Shown here piece by piece: positions 18,334-27,824 of a stretch of 64,000 nt of DNA. This DNA is from Comamonadaceae bacterium (GTDB lineage Bacteria > Pseudomonadota > Gammaproteobacteria > Burkholderiales > Burkholderiaceae_C), in the NCBI GenBank assembly GCA_947373105.1, contig CANBWK010000001.1, forward strand, positions 33,831-97,830. Reading direction: 5' to 3'. Position numbers and translations under genes: made by a program. A model generated the notes under the pieces. It searched no databases, was not told where the DNA came from, and worked only from the letters and a program-made list of their open reading frames with translations. Numbering within the stretch: the stretch's first letter is position 1; every line of letters begins with the position of its first letter.

Positions 18334-20067
18334 TCAGGCCACTTTGCGAGCCTGCACCTTGGCGTAAGCGGCCCACAGTTTGTGGTGCATCTCGCAGCCC
18401 TCCATTTGCAAACCCGGCGCTGAAATGCCCATGAACCGATCAGTTTGTGCAATCAGGGCACGCGCCTGGGCCACGACACCAGCACCGTAAAGCTGCCGAA
18501 GCGACGCCAAGTAAGGCGCGGTGTCACCTAAATCGGTGAGTTGAATCAGGCTTTCAACACAGGCATAGACCGCGCGGCGTTGCGGCTTGAGTTGGTCAAA
18601 ATGGCGCAACCATTCGCAGCCCTCGATGGTGGCGGCTTCATCGCCGCAGGCCAATGCCAACAGCGTTTTCAATTCGCCAACACGCAAGTCGGACCAAAAA
18701 GAGCCTGCATCGGCCACCATGCCGATCACGGTCGAGATGGGACGTTGATCAGCCAGGCTGGATTCGTTGAGTGTGGCCAACAAATCCGCGCACTCTTCGT
18801 TGTCCAGATCGGGTAAGTTCAGCACGGCTTCCCGCCAAGGATTAGCGATGCTGTTGTTCTCAAAGTCAAGGTCGTCGACTGGGTAAATTTCCGACATACC
18901 GGGCACCAACACACGGCAAGCGTACACACCTAAGTGCTCAAAATCTGCGATGTAGACCTCAAAACCGTCTTGATGAATGCGGTTCAGCGACCACGCGTAG
19001 TCTTGCGCAGTGGTGCTGGCGAAATTCCAATCTACAAACACATAGTCGGGGCTTTCACTCAAAAAGCGCCAATGAATCACGCCGCTGGAATCGACAAAAT
19101 GGATCTCGATATTAGGCGCGCTGGATGCCTCTTCCAAATCGAAAGTAGGCGGCGGGAAACCCGCCAACGTATCCAGCGCCCTGCCCTGTAGCAACTCAGT
19201 CAAAGCACGCTCTAGGGCCACTTCAAAGCGCGGATGGGCCCCAAAACTGGCAAAGCAACCTTGATCTTCGGGGTGCAGCAAGGTCACGTTCATGACCGGA
19301 TACTGGCCGCCCAACGATGCGTCCTTGATCAAAATACCGAATCCTGCAGCACGTAAAGCGGTAATGCCTGCCGCAATGCGTGGGTAACGCTGCAGCACCG
19401 ATTCAGGCACATCGGGAAGGCAAAGGCCTTCGCTGATGATCTTGCCTTTGATGTAACGCTCAAATATTTCTGACAGCGCTTGGGTTCTTGCCTCTACCGC
19501 TGTGTTGCCGGCGGACATACCGTTGCTGACATACAAGTTGCCAATGATATTGACCGGTATGTAGGCCGTGGCCCCGTCACTCTGGCGGGTATAGGGGATT
19601 GCGCAAATGCCACGCTCTTCATTGCCCGAGTTGAACTCGACCAAATTTCGAGCGTCGATGTTGCTCTCAGGGTTGTAAAACGCATGCAGTTCAGGGTTCA
19701 AAACGCCCTCTGGCCAAGAGCCATTTTCAGGAATATCAAACCAGCGTTCTTGGGGGTAATGCACAAAAGTTTGATTCGCGACATCAGGGCCGAGGTAAAA
19801 ATGGGTCCAGAAATAATTGGTCGCCAAGCGCTCAAAAAACTCACCGAGCGCACTGGCCAAACAGGCCAAACGTGTTGCGCCTTTGCCATTGGTGAACAAG
19901 ATGGGGCAGTCGCGATCCCGAATGTGCACCGACCAAATGCCCTCAACCGGATTGAGCCAGCTTTTTTCTTCAATGTGAAACCCCAGGGCCTGCAGGCGGG
20001 TTTGCATGGTGTTGATCGTAGCTTCCAGCGAAGCGTCTTTGCCAGGGATGAAACTTTGTGAACTCAC
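18334..20067 (-). CDS. ycaO: YcaO, RimO-associated accessory factor (YcaO-domain protein)
   Basis: About 577 residues, similar in length to E. coli YcaO (586). The start SQSFIPGKDASLE, then SWLNPVEGIWSVHIRDRDC and NGKGATRLACLASALGEFFERL closely follow E. coli YcaO. The ATP-binding signature of the family (SALGEFFERL, ALSEIFERY, ALTELLQGR) is intact. YcaO proteins use ATP to activate amide backbones; the E. coli member aids RimO in beta-methylthiolation of ribosomal protein S12 Asp88. No bacteriocin precursor or dehydrogenase lies nearby, which argues against a RiPP cluster. The GTG at 20067 was chosen because the homologous N-terminus starts there; AAGG lies 11 nt upstream. Confidence 0.85.
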   Translation of the reverse strand: MSSQSFIPGKDASLEATINTMQTRLQALGFHIEEKSWLNPVEGIWSVHIRDRDCPILFTNGKGATRLACLASALGEFFERLATNYFWTHFYLGPDVANQTFVHYPQERWFDIPENGSWPEGVLNPELHAFYNPESNIDARNLVEFNSGNEERGICAIPYTRQSDGATAYIPVNIIGNLYVSNGMSAGNTAVEARTQALSEIFERYIKGKIISEGLCLPDVPESVLQRYPRIAAGITALRAAGFGILIKDASLGGQYPVMNVTLLHPEDQGCFASFGAHPRFEVALERALTELLQGRALDTLAGFPPPTFDLEEASSAPNIEIHFVDSSGVIHWRFLSESPDYVFVDWNFASTTAQDYAWSLNRIHQDGFEVYIADFEHLGVYACRVLVPGMSEIYPVDDLDFENNSIANPWREAVLNLPDLDNEECADLLATLNESSLADQRPISTVIGMVADAGSFWSDLRVGELKTLLALACGDEAATIEGCEWLRHFDQLKPQRRAVYACVESLIQLTDLGDTAPYLASLRQLYGAGVVAQARALIAQTDRFMGISAPGLQMEGCEMHHKLWAAYAKVQARKVA

Positions 20068-20201
20068 AGCACGCTGCCTTGAAAAAACAAAAAATAAGGC
20101 AGAAAACAACTCTACCGAGAATCACCAGCAATAGGCTAAGCCTTTTGCGGTGCTTGTATTGTCAGGGAAGATAGGCCAACTCACTGAAGCGTGCTTTTTT
20201 T

Positions 20202-21365
20202 TCAAACTTCTTTAGGCAAGCTTGCCAGCAATGCCATGCCTATGGCCATGACACCCGCAGTCACCCATAAAGCCCCGTGAAACGTACCGGTCACTTGAGC
20301 CATGGCACCGGCTACCACTGGGGCAATGATCTGCGCTGCGCCGTAACTCAGCGTGAGACGCGCCATGGCCTTGCCGGGATTGTTCGGTGAGCGGCGTCCT
20401 ACCAAAGCCAGCGTCAAGCTGACAATGCCAATGAAGGTGGCGCCATAGCCCACAGCGCCTGCTAATGCGGCAGCCAATGAACCCGACAGTGCAGGCAACA
20501 AGATGGAGCAGGTTTGCAAGCAAAACGCCAACAGCAAAGCACGCGTGTCACCAATTCGGCGGGCCACACGGTCCCACACAAAAACTGCAGGCATTGCCGC
20601 CAGCCCCACCAAAGCCCATGCCCAGGCACCATGCCCGGCCAATGTGGGTTCACGCTCGACCATAGCCACAATGAAGGTAGCACTGATCACAAAGCCCCAG
20701 CCCGCCGCAAAATAGCTGCCGCCCATGGTCAGCAACCAACGGCGAGACACAACCGGTGTGGCCAAAGACTGAACGGCAACTTGCGCTGGCACGGGAGGCC
20801 GCCAGTGCCAGGCGGGTATAAAAAAGACCCCTCCCAAAGCTGCCAAGGCCAGCCACTGGTTGGACCATAAGGGCCACAACTGCGCGAAGCCCCAAGACCC
20901 TAAGGCGGTGACGATAATGCTCAGGCCAATGCCCATGAAAAACGTCCCGAGTTCTGGACGCCGGCCCTGCCGCATCAACCATCCCAATACCAATCCGGAG
21001 CCCAATAACATGCCGCCAGCGCCACACAAACCGCCCAGGTAGCGCCATATCGCCCAGGCTGGCATCCAGTCGGTCAAAGCCATCGCGGCGGTGGTCACAA
21101 TCGCCAGCCACAAGCCCGTGCTGTAAAGGCGGTGCCGCCAGCGCACATCATCGATCCAGGCAGTGGCCAGCGCCCCGGTGATGTACCCGGCGTAATTGAT
21201 GGCGGCCAATCCGCCAGCAGCGGCATCCGTCAAACCAGTTTGGGCTTGCAAACTGGGCAGCAAGGGGGTGTAGGCAAAACGTGCCAAGCCAATGGTTAAC
21301 ACCAAACCGCAAATGCCGCCCGTCAGAACTTGCCAGGGTTGAAGCGAGTCGCGTGGTTCAGCCAT
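20202..21365 (-). CDS. YbfB/YjiJ-type MFS transporter
   Basis: About 387 residues with twelve hydrophobic segments. The first loop GLARFAYTPLLPSLQAQTGL and the GYITGALATAW segment of helix 2 are characteristic of the YbfB/YjiJ family of major facilitator proteins, inner-membrane carriers of unassigned substrate. The ATG at 21365 is 8 bp after the stop of the upstream hypothetical gene, which suggests an operon; a longer frame from 21389 would overlap it. Note the unusually high Trp and Ala content, normal for this family. Confidence 0.85.
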   Translation of the reverse strand: MAEPRDSLQPWQVLTGGICGLVLTIGLARFAYTPLLPSLQAQTGLTDAAAGGLAAINYAGYITGALATAWIDDVRWRHRLYSTGLWLAIVTTAAMALTDWMPAWAIWRYLGGLCGAGGMLLGSGLVLGWLMRQGRRPELGTFFMGIGLSIIVTALGSWGFAQLWPLWSNQWLALAALGGVFFIPAWHWRPPVPAQVAVQSLATPVVSRRWLLTMGGSYFAAGWGFVISATFIVAMVEREPTLAGHGAWAWALVGLAAMPAVFVWDRVARRIGDTRALLLAFCLQTCSILLPALSGSLAAALAGAVGYGATFIGIVSLTLALVGRRSPNNPGKAMARLTLSYGAAQIIAPVVAGAMAQVTGTFHGALWVTAGVMAIGMALLASLPKEV

Positions 21366-21372
21366 AGAGTGC

Positions 21373-21897
21373 TTAAAACTGCCCCGCACGCGCAGGTTGT
21401 TTCATGCCTGCGTCCACCCAGGCTTTCACAATATGACGGTTGAACTTGAAAGACGGGTCAACCTTCCACTGCGCCAGCAACTCGCCACCTTCGTCTTGCG
21501 CACGCAAGGAAGCGGACGGGTTGTCTTCGTCCGGCTCAATGTCCAGCATGACCGTCACCCGTCCTGCAGGCCCCTCCACCGAAAGGCTCTGGTGGAGGCT
21601 GGCATGCAATTGCTGCTCAGAGCGGCGTACAAATTCGCCGGCTGTTTTCACCAGGGTGATGAAAGCATTACCGTCCAGCGGCTTCGGATTTTTTTTGTCG
21701 CGCCCCATGGTCCACGGGCCGACCAAGGCGGGCTCCGTCTGCCCAGTTTTGAACATCGCCACCGCCCAGCCATCGTCGTCTTCATTTTTGACGACGCGGG
21801 CCGTCCAGAGCTCGTCTTGCCAAACGCGGGGTTCTTGAATCAGCGGGTTGTCTTCGGTCAAAGCTTGCTTTTCTGTGAAAGTGAAGGGATGGGCCAT
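21373..21897 (-). CDS. Conserved-looking hypothetical protein
   Basis: About 174 residues, soluble, no signal peptide or membrane segment. Sequence landmarks are WTARVVKNEDDDGWAVAMFK, GPWTMGRDKKNPKPLDGNAF and a C-terminal KFNRHIVKAWVDAGM. The mix of strands and a central acidic stretch (EPDEDNPSASLRAQDEGGE) suggests one compact domain. I do not recognise the family. The ATG at 21897 is 82 bp from the divergent monooxygenase start, and the gene is 8 bp before the MFS gene, so it is probably co-transcribed with it. Coding is supported by the tight spacing and by a full-length frame. Confidence 0.6.
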   Translation of the reverse strand: MAHPFTFTEKQALTEDNPLIQEPRVWQDELWTARVVKNEDDDGWAVAMFKTGQTEPALVGPWTMGRDKKNPKPLDGNAFITLVKTAGEFVRRSEQQLHASLHQSLSVEGPAGRVTVMLDIEPDEDNPSASLRAQDEGGELLAQWKVDPSFKFNRHIVKAWVDAGMKQPARAGQF

Positions 21898-21979
21898 TTT
21901 GACCCATCTTGACCTGATGCTTTTGAACAATCAACCCACATGGGCTCCTGTAAAGTTCAGCCAGACCACAGGAATCAGC

Positions 21980-23524
21980 ATGCACAAATCAAAAACTACC
22001 GCAACCCCCAATAGCGGACCCGGCTTTGACAGCCTCGATTCAGACCTGCTGATTGTGGGCGCAGGCCTGTCGGGCATCGGCGCGGCGCGCCATCTTCAAG
22101 CCCACAGCCCCCATACCCGCTGGGCCATGGTAGAAGCACGAGCAAGCTTGGGCGGCACATGGGACTTGTTCCGCTACCCCGGCGTACGCTCAGACTCTGA
22201 TATGCACACGTTGGGTTATGACTTCAAACCTTGGACAGATCGCAAAGCCATAGCCGATGGGCCGTCCATCCTGCGCTACATCCAAAGCACCGCTGACGAA
22301 TCAGGCATCACAGGGCAAATTCAATTTGGCCGAAAAGTGATGCGCGCAGATTGGTCAACTGCCCGCTCCTGTTGGTGCGTCACTTTGTCACAAGCAAACG
22401 GCTCTCAGGAGTTAGTGACAACCCGATTTTTGTACCTTTGCAGCGGATATTACAGCTATACCCAGGCGCACCAACCCGCATTTGAAGGCCAAGCCACATT
22501 TCAGGGAAAGTGGGTGCACCCGCAGTTTTGGCCACAAGACCTGGACTACAGCGGCAAAAGGGTGGTGGTGATTGGCAGTGGCGCCACAGCCGCCACGCTG
22601 GTGCCGGCCATGGCCGCCAAGGCAGCACATGTGACTATGCTGCAGCGCTCTCCGACGTATATGGTTTCGCGCCCAACTGAAGACGCCATGGCCTTGAATC
22701 TCCAGCGATTCTTGCCCGAGCGCTTGGCGCACAACCTGACGCGCTGGAAAAACATTTTGCTGGGTATGTATTTCTTTCGTCTGTCACGCCGTTACCCAGA
22801 CAAGGTTAAAAACCATTTGATTGGCCTGACACAACAGCAACTGGGTACTGACTTTGATACGGCCAAGCACTTCACACCACGCTACAGCCCTTGGGACCAA
22901 CGCATTTGCTTAGTGCCGGATGGCGATCTTTTTCGCGAAGTTCGCGCTGGGCATGCATCGGTCGTCACAGACACCATTGTGCGCATCACACCGAACGGCA
23001 TTGAATTGGCCAGCGGCGAGCACCTAGCGGCCGATATCATCATCAGCGCTACAGGTTTGCAACTTAACGCTTTGGGCGATATTGCCTTCAGCGTGGATGG
23101 GCAAACCTACAACCCCGCACAGGCCATGGCCTACAAAGGAATGATGTTGTCTGACCTGCCCAATGTGTTCATGGCCATGGGGTATACCAACGCATCATGG
23201 ACGCTCAAAGCCGATTTGACTGCGAGCTATGTCTGCCGACTTTTGAAACACATGGAACACCATAGCTATTCACAGGCCGTGCCGCGCAAAGACCCTCTTG
23301 TGAAGGCGCAGCCTTATTTTGATTTTTCATCAAGCTATGTGCAGCGCGCAACGTCTGTTCTGCCCATGCAGGGAGACCGCGCGCCTTGGCGAGTGCATCA
23401 AAACTACCTGGCCGATATGCTCAGCCTGCGCTGGGGCCGCTTGGACGATGGCGTCATGCAATTTAAAGGTCATGCCAAGACCGAACATGCTGACCTGAGC
23501 GTGACAAGGTCCGAACCCGACTAA
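21980..23524 (+). CDS. Flavin-containing (class B type) monooxygenase
   Basis: About 514 residues. The FAD motif GAGLSGIGAA is at residues ~30-39, followed by GGTWDLFRYPGVRSDSDMHTLGY, which is diagnostic of Baeyer-Villiger/flavin monooxygenases. The NADPH motif is GSGATAATL and the C-terminal ATG (ISATGLQLNALG) motif is present. These enzymes use NADPH and O2 to oxygenate ketones, amines or sulfides; the group with SDSDMHTLGY often acts on ketones. The substrate is not readable. The ATG at 21980 gives the usual N-terminus; the frame is open further upstream but has no Shine-Dalgarno. It is divergent from the hypothetical/MFS pair. Confidence 0.85.
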   Translation: MHKSKTTATPNSGPGFDSLDSDLLIVGAGLSGIGAARHLQAHSPHTRWAMVEARASLGGTWDLFRYPGVRSDSDMHTLGYDFKPWTDRKAIADGPSILRYIQSTADESGITGQIQFGRKVMRADWSTARSCWCVTLSQANGSQELVTTRFLYLCSGYYSYTQAHQPAFEGQATFQGKWVHPQFWPQDLDYSGKRVVVIGSGATAATLVPAMAAKAAHVTMLQRSPTYMVSRPTEDAMALNLQRFLPERLAHNLTRWKNILLGMYFFRLSRRYPDKVKNHLIGLTQQQLGTDFDTAKHFTPRYSPWDQRICLVPDGDLFREVRAGHASVVTDTIVRITPNGIELASGEHLAADIIISATGLQLNALGDIAFSVDGQTYNPAQAMAYKGMMLSDLPNVFMAMGYTNASWTLKADLTASYVCRLLKHMEHHSYSQAVPRKDPLVKAQPYFDFSSSYVQRATSVLPMQGDRAPWRVHQNYLADMLSLRWGRLDDGVMQFKGHAKTEHADLSVTRSEPD

Positions 23525-23549
23525 AATAGATGGGATTGAAAGACCGTGA

Positions 23550-23861
23550 ATGACAGAGCACAAGACTGAACACTACGCAGCACTCGGGCTCAAGAGCGAT
23601 GCAAGCCTTGCTGATATTAAAAAAGCGTTTCGCCAAAAAGCATCGCAATTTCACCCTGACCGCAACACAGCCGATGAAGCACCTGCGCGATTTCGCGAAG
23701 TTCAAGAGGCCTATGACGTGCTTTCGGATGATGCCAAGCGGCAAGCCTACGACGACAACCGTCGGCGTAATTTATTGGATGACCCAGCTCTCACAGCGCT
23801 TGAGATCTGGCAAACATACTTCGCCCCTCTGCGGTCAAAAACCAACCCGCCAAAGATTTGA
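23550..23861 (+). CDS. Small J-domain (DnaJ-like) protein
   Basis: 103 residues consisting almost only of a J domain: EHYAALGLKSDASLADIKKAFRQ, the HPD motif at residues 35-37 (QFHPDRN), then FREVQEAYDVLSDDAKRQAYDD. The HPD motif stimulates the ATPase of an Hsp70. There is no Gly/Phe linker, zinc-finger or C-terminal client domain, so this is a class C J-protein whose short tail (LDDPALTALEIWQTYF) may give specificity. It is the first of four closely packed plus-strand genes, with 4 bp to the next, and no Hsp70 gene is nearby. Confidence 0.85.
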   Translation: MTEHKTEHYAALGLKSDASLADIKKAFRQKASQFHPDRNTADEAPARFREVQEAYDVLSDDAKRQAYDDNRRRNLLDDPALTALEIWQTYFAPLRSKTNPPKI

Positions 23862-23865
23862 ACCG

Positions 23866-24456
23866 ATGCATATTTCTTCTTTTTTTCTTGAACTTCGCAG
23901 TGCTTATCAAGCCGAACTGGACGACCTGACTTTCGACTCCGAGGGCCGCAATGTTTTGCGTAAACGATTGACTGAAAAACGGCAGGAGCTGGGTTTCTTA
24001 TTTCAGTTAATGGATTTGCACCCTGAAATGGTGGCTGTCGTCCTGCACCAGGCTTTCACGTTCACAGTGCCCACCGTGATGGACCATTTTTTAACCCATC
24101 ACGATGATGAGTTATTGGCTTGGGGCAAATTGAAGCATGCCTTGAAAATAGAAGTATGGGCTCAGCCCATTGTGGACCAAATTTTGCTCGAGCCTATGGG
24201 CGAATGGTTTATGAGTGTGGCTGCAGCACTTGAATACATGCACAGCAAACCCCTTAGCGCAGACAACCGACCTGTTGTCAGCCAAGAAGATGCTGATAAA
24301 GATGGGCATGAAGAAACCTCATCGCGACACGAAGGCAGTGATGATCACCGCGAAGCCACCGCTGAAGACGGAGAAGAAGCTGATGAGCGTGCCCGTGAAG
24401 AGGCTGGAAATGACTGGCTGGCTGGACAAGGCTTTGACCGCAAGGATAGATCATGA
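23866..24456 (+). CDS. Hypothetical protein of the J-domain cluster, acidic C-terminus
   Basis: 196 residues. Residues 1-130 look all-helical (FFLELRSAYQAELDDL, LRKRLTEKRQELGFLFQLMDLHP, ALKIEVWAQPIVDQILLEP). Residues ~135-190 are a low-complexity, charged tail rich in Asp, Glu, His and Arg that is probably disordered. There is no signal peptide or membrane segment. The ATG at 23866 follows the J-domain stop by 4 bp and was chosen over earlier in-frame codons that overlap the J-domain gene. The stop overlaps the next gene in an ATGA. No family recognised. Confidence 0.6.
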   Translation: MHISSFFLELRSAYQAELDDLTFDSEGRNVLRKRLTEKRQELGFLFQLMDLHPEMVAVVLHQAFTFTVPTVMDHFLTHHDDELLAWGKLKHALKIEVWAQPIVDQILLEPMGEWFMSVAAALEYMHSKPLSADNRPVVSQEDADKDGHEETSSRHEGSDDHREATAEDGEEADERAREEAGNDWLAGQGFDRKDRS

Positions 24457-25217
24457 AAAGTGATTCGAATTCCAGCGCGGTCGCATTGATCGCTAAAACG
24501 CAAAGCTTGATCGCATCTGGCGACATTGTGGCCGCTGAAGCGGCCCTGGTCGAACTGGCTGACGAGCAAGGTGACAACGCTTTGATGGTCGTCCTTGAAC
24601 AACTTCCCGCCAAGGACATGCTGGCCGTTATTCGGGAATATGACAACTCTAAAGAGTCTGTCATTAATTTGTTGGTGACCCCCGCTCAATTCGCACGGGC
24701 AGTTGTTATCGAGAAGCAATACAAAGACCTGTCCCGAACGCATTTGCGCGGCATGATGAATGCGATCATTTTCAGAGATGATGCTGACCCTGTAGAGTTC
24801 TTGACGCACATTGGTGACCTCGAAGGGGGCGCCGAAGCTTTGGCAGACTACTTTTCTGAAAAATGGAGCCGTATCGAAGCTTTTGCATGTACAGGCCTCT
24901 TCGACGCGGTGGAAGATGATGGCCGCATGCTTTCTGAAAATGCACTCTTCTCTTCGGCTCACGTCAGACCTAAATTGGATGAAGATGAGGTCGCTGACCA
25001 AGACTGGATGCAAATGGCATGGACACTGCGCTACAAATGTCCTGATTTATTTGTAGAAATGCTTTTGGTCTTACGCGCTAAAGCCAGGGCACACGACCTT
25101 GGACTTTTGAATGAAGAAGATCCATCCGAAGACGATGGAAAAATAGAAACCAGCGCCACAGATCGAGGCAAGATCACACAGGCCGCGATAGATCCAGACG
25201 AAGAGTCGGCCATTTAA
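24453..25217 (+). CDS. Hypothetical protein of the J-domain cluster, helical
   Basis: 254 residues, predicted mainly helical and cytoplasmic. The N-terminal 60 residues (ALIAKTQSLIASGDIVAAEAALVELAD) resemble a TPR-like helix pair; the middle (RTHLRGMMNAIIFRDDADPVEFLTHIGDLEGGAEALADYF) is the most ordered part (quoted as landmarks from about residues 93-130). The C-terminal 40 residues are acidic. Translational coupling to the previous gene is indicated by the 4-bp ATGA overlap, and the next gene starts 5 bp after the stop. I do not recognise a family. Confidence 0.6.
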   Translation: MKSDSNSSAVALIAKTQSLIASGDIVAAEAALVELADEQGDNALMVVLEQLPAKDMLAVIREYDNSKESVINLLVTPAQFARAVVIEKQYKDLSRTHLRGMMNAIIFRDDADPVEFLTHIGDLEGGAEALADYFSEKWSRIEAFACTGLFDAVEDDGRMLSENALFSSAHVRPKLDEDEVADQDWMQMAWTLRYKCPDLFVEMLLVLRAKARAHDLGLLNEEDPSEDDGKIETSATDRGKITQAAIDPDEESAI

Positions 25218-25222
25218 AACTT

Positions 25223-26458
25223 ATGAGCGTTCAATCAGAAACCTCAAGAGCGGAGCCTTCCACTTCGGTGGCGCTTTTTGATGCCAGTCCTTTTTTTGAA
25301 AAAGTATTTTTCTTCGGAGTTCAACACGGCATCCTGGATCAAGCCAAACTGGACAGCATCCAAAACGACGCTCCCAAAGGCATGGTTCAGATTGCAAGGT
25401 ATTTTGGAAGTGAATTTCTGCGCCCTGAATTGGAAAAAGCCCGGGACCGCATTATCAATTTGGTGAGTATGAATTTGGAGCATGAAAGTGGTGGCGATTT
25501 GGCTGTCGCTGCAAAAATTCTCCGCGAGAACAGTTTCATGTCCCGCTCCAAAGCCGCTTCAGACATGCTCAAGGCCTTGATTGCCATGCCGCAAAACAGC
25601 CATTTTGGAATGAATGAACACGGCAGTTTCAGCGACAAGCACATTCCGCAATTGGCAAAATGGACCTTGTCTAATTTAGCCGAATACCAATCCGAGCTGG
25701 TCAAACGACAGGCTGTTGCACAACTCATCGATGCTGCTCAGTGGTTGGCTGACAGTTTAGGAATGGACGCGGACGATCTGGAGGATGCAGGGCCTGATGC
25801 CGAAGCCGTTATTCGTACTGCGTTATTGGTGCAGCATTGCCCGCAAAAAACGATTCCAGATTGGCTGAATTTTCAACAATTGATATTGTCTTTGCGGAAA
25901 AAAAACGGCACAAAACCAATTCATTTGATTCTGCCAAAGGGTTTGCCTTCTGATTACAAACTCATTGTTGAACAGGTGCTTGAAACCATGAAAATGGATT
26001 TACCCAAAATTCTTGATGCCACACTCACACCACAAAAGTTATTCAATCAAACCCCAGCTTTTGTGGGCCGGTATTTCTGGATCGAAGACAGCCTTGCTCA
26101 GATCGATCATTTTGACCGTGAGGCAAGTGTCATTTGGAACAAGGTTACCAAAGGACACAGTGACGACAGCTCATTGCTGACAATGTTTCTTTGCATTGGA
26201 GCCGGTGTTTCGGGCAAAACCCTGTTGACCGAAAAATCCGCTTCAGCTTTGATCCGCAAAATCCGCAAATCAGGTTTGCATTCGCCTTTGGTCACTCAAT
26301 TTATTCTGGAACAAGCCCCAGTTCAATATCAATCTGATTACATCCATTTATGGGAGCGCTTTTTTGAGGATGCGCAAGCCACACTTCAAAGTGACCGCGA
26401 TTACAAGTTGCATGATGCGTTGGTCTTGTTGCGGAACGATTGCAACATCAGCGATTAA
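25223..26458 (+). CDS. Hypothetical protein of the J-domain cluster, large helical
   Basis: 411 residues with no signal peptide or membrane segment, predicted largely helical. It begins FFEKVFFFGVQHGILDQAKLDSI after a short polar leader and has an internal acidic patch at residues ~175-190 (GMDADDLEDAGPDAEAV). Positive Lys/Arg clusters appear near residue 235. No catalytic motif is visible. It is the last of the four tightly spaced genes, so it probably functions with the J protein, perhaps as client or adaptor. The role is inferred from the layout alone. Confidence 0.6.
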   Translation: MSVQSETSRAEPSTSVALFDASPFFEKVFFFGVQHGILDQAKLDSIQNDAPKGMVQIARYFGSEFLRPELEKARDRIINLVSMNLEHESGGDLAVAAKILRENSFMSRSKAASDMLKALIAMPQNSHFGMNEHGSFSDKHIPQLAKWTLSNLAEYQSELVKRQAVAQLIDAAQWLADSLGMDADDLEDAGPDAEAVIRTALLVQHCPQKTIPDWLNFQQLILSLRKKNGTKPIHLILPKGLPSDYKLIVEQVLETMKMDLPKILDATLTPQKLFNQTPAFVGRYFWIEDSLAQIDHFDREASVIWNKVTKGHSDDSSLLTMFLCIGAGVSGKTLLTEKSASALIRKIRKSGLHSPLVTQFILEQAPVQYQSDYIHLWERFFEDAQATLQSDRDYKLHDALVLLRNDCNISD

Positions 26459-26541
26459 TAAGTAACAAATTTACGCACCATTTGTAACACTTTAAAACTC
26501 TATCAATAAAATCCAATGCCAGAGCACGATATGCTTTGCGA

Positions 26542-27726
26542 ATGAACTCGACAACACGCTCTATTAGCTCCTTCGCCTCGGTTTTGCTTTCTTGCGCACT
26601 GTTGGCCTCTTGTGGCGGCGGAGGGAGCTTGGAACTCGCCGAGCCCAAAATCCCGGAGGTTACGGGACAAGGTGCTTTGGTGGGTGTGGAGGCTTTGCCT
26701 ATTTTTTCCGCACAATTTTTTCGCGATGGCCTGGCGGCTCAAAATGCCATTGTTCCAAGTGCCAAGCCCATTTATGACGTTAAAGCATGGCGAGTTCGCT
26801 ACATGACATTGAATGGCCAAGGACTGGCTGTGGAGGCTTCCGGCTTGATTGGAATTCCTGTTAAATCCCAAGGATCACTCAGCCCCGTTGTCAGCTATCA
26901 GCACGGCACCATTTTCAAAGATGCACAGGCGCCTAGTAACAATCTAATTGCAACTGAACCCACCTTATTAATGGCATCCATGGGCTACATTGCCGTGGCA
27001 CCTGACTATGTCGGTTATGGCGCAAGCAAAGGCAAAGAACACCCCTATTTAATGGCCACACCCACAGCCAATGCGGTGATTGATTTACTCACTGCAACAA
27101 GAATCTGGCGTCAACGCGAAGGTTATGGAAGCAACGGGCAGTTGTTCTTGATGGGCTATTCTGAAGGTGGCTACGCCACGGTCGCAGCACATCGAAAAAT
27201 GCAATCTGACAACAGTGTTCACCTACCCCAGCTAGCAGGTGTTATTCCTGGCGCTGGCCCCTACCATGTCGGCGAAACTTTGAATGTACTGTTGCTTCGT
27301 GTTCGTGACCAAAACCCTTTGATTGGTGGTTTGCTCAGCCCAGGACTGCTTAAAAATTTGGGTGCGACTGTGCGAAATGAAGTTCGCCGTCAACTTGTCA
27401 AAGCCTTGATTCCCTCGGATGCAGATGTCACATTGAACACCACCTTCATTGACTATTTTTTAGCCGACGATACCGCAGCCTTGGACAGGGATTGCAACGT
27501 ACACGATTGGGCCCCTTTAAAGCGGGTCGATCTCTTTCACGGCAAAGACGATCAAACGGTCCCCTACTCGTCCTCAACCCGCACCTTGCAAGCCATGCTA
27601 AGTCGCGGTGCAACATCGGTGTCATTAACGAATTGTTCAGCAACACCTTCTGGCCACTTGGAATGCGTACCGTCCTATTTTGACTTTGCCCTCATGAATC
27701 TGAAAGCGGTTGCGAAAGGTCTCTGA
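26542..27726 (+). CDS. Secreted/lipoprotein alpha/beta hydrolase (secretory-lipase-like)
   Basis: About 394 residues. A type II signal peptide with lipobox LLASC is followed by a Gly-rich linker. The hydrolase domain has the nucleophile elbow GYSEGGY (Ser near residue 210), a lid-like region and the downstream acid and His in FHGKDDQTVPYSSS and GHLECVP. The GTIFKD, YIAVAPDYVGYG and HPYLMATPTANAVIDL segments match secretory (LIP-type) lipases and related esterases. It probably hydrolyses esters at the cell envelope. The ATG at 26542 is preferred over a TTG two codons upstream. It stands 83 bp after the J-domain cluster. Confidence 0.82.
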   Translation: MNSTTRSISSFASVLLSCALLASCGGGGSLELAEPKIPEVTGQGALVGVEALPIFSAQFFRDGLAAQNAIVPSAKPIYDVKAWRVRYMTLNGQGLAVEASGLIGIPVKSQGSLSPVVSYQHGTIFKDAQAPSNNLIATEPTLLMASMGYIAVAPDYVGYGASKGKEHPYLMATPTANAVIDLLTATRIWRQREGYGSNGQLFLMGYSEGGYATVAAHRKMQSDNSVHLPQLAGVIPGAGPYHVGETLNVLLLRVRDQNPLIGGLLSPGLLKNLGATVRNEVRRQLVKALIPSDADVTLNTTFIDYFLADDTAALDRDCNVHDWAPLKRVDLFHGKDDQTVPYSSSTRTLQAMLSRGATSVSLTNCSATPSGHLECVPSYFDFALMNLKAVAKGL

Positions 27727-27824
27727 TTTGATTAGGGTAAACCCGACGGCCGGCACCCTCTTTCCATAAATCCATCGGGAATCGCCTAATATGCGTGTCA
27801 TCGCGCCAACTACTATCGATTACG

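Noticed and set aside
23599..23865. Upstream extension of the second J-cluster gene
   Set aside because: It would overlap the J-domain gene in another frame almost entirely; the ATG at 23866 gives clean 4-bp spacing.
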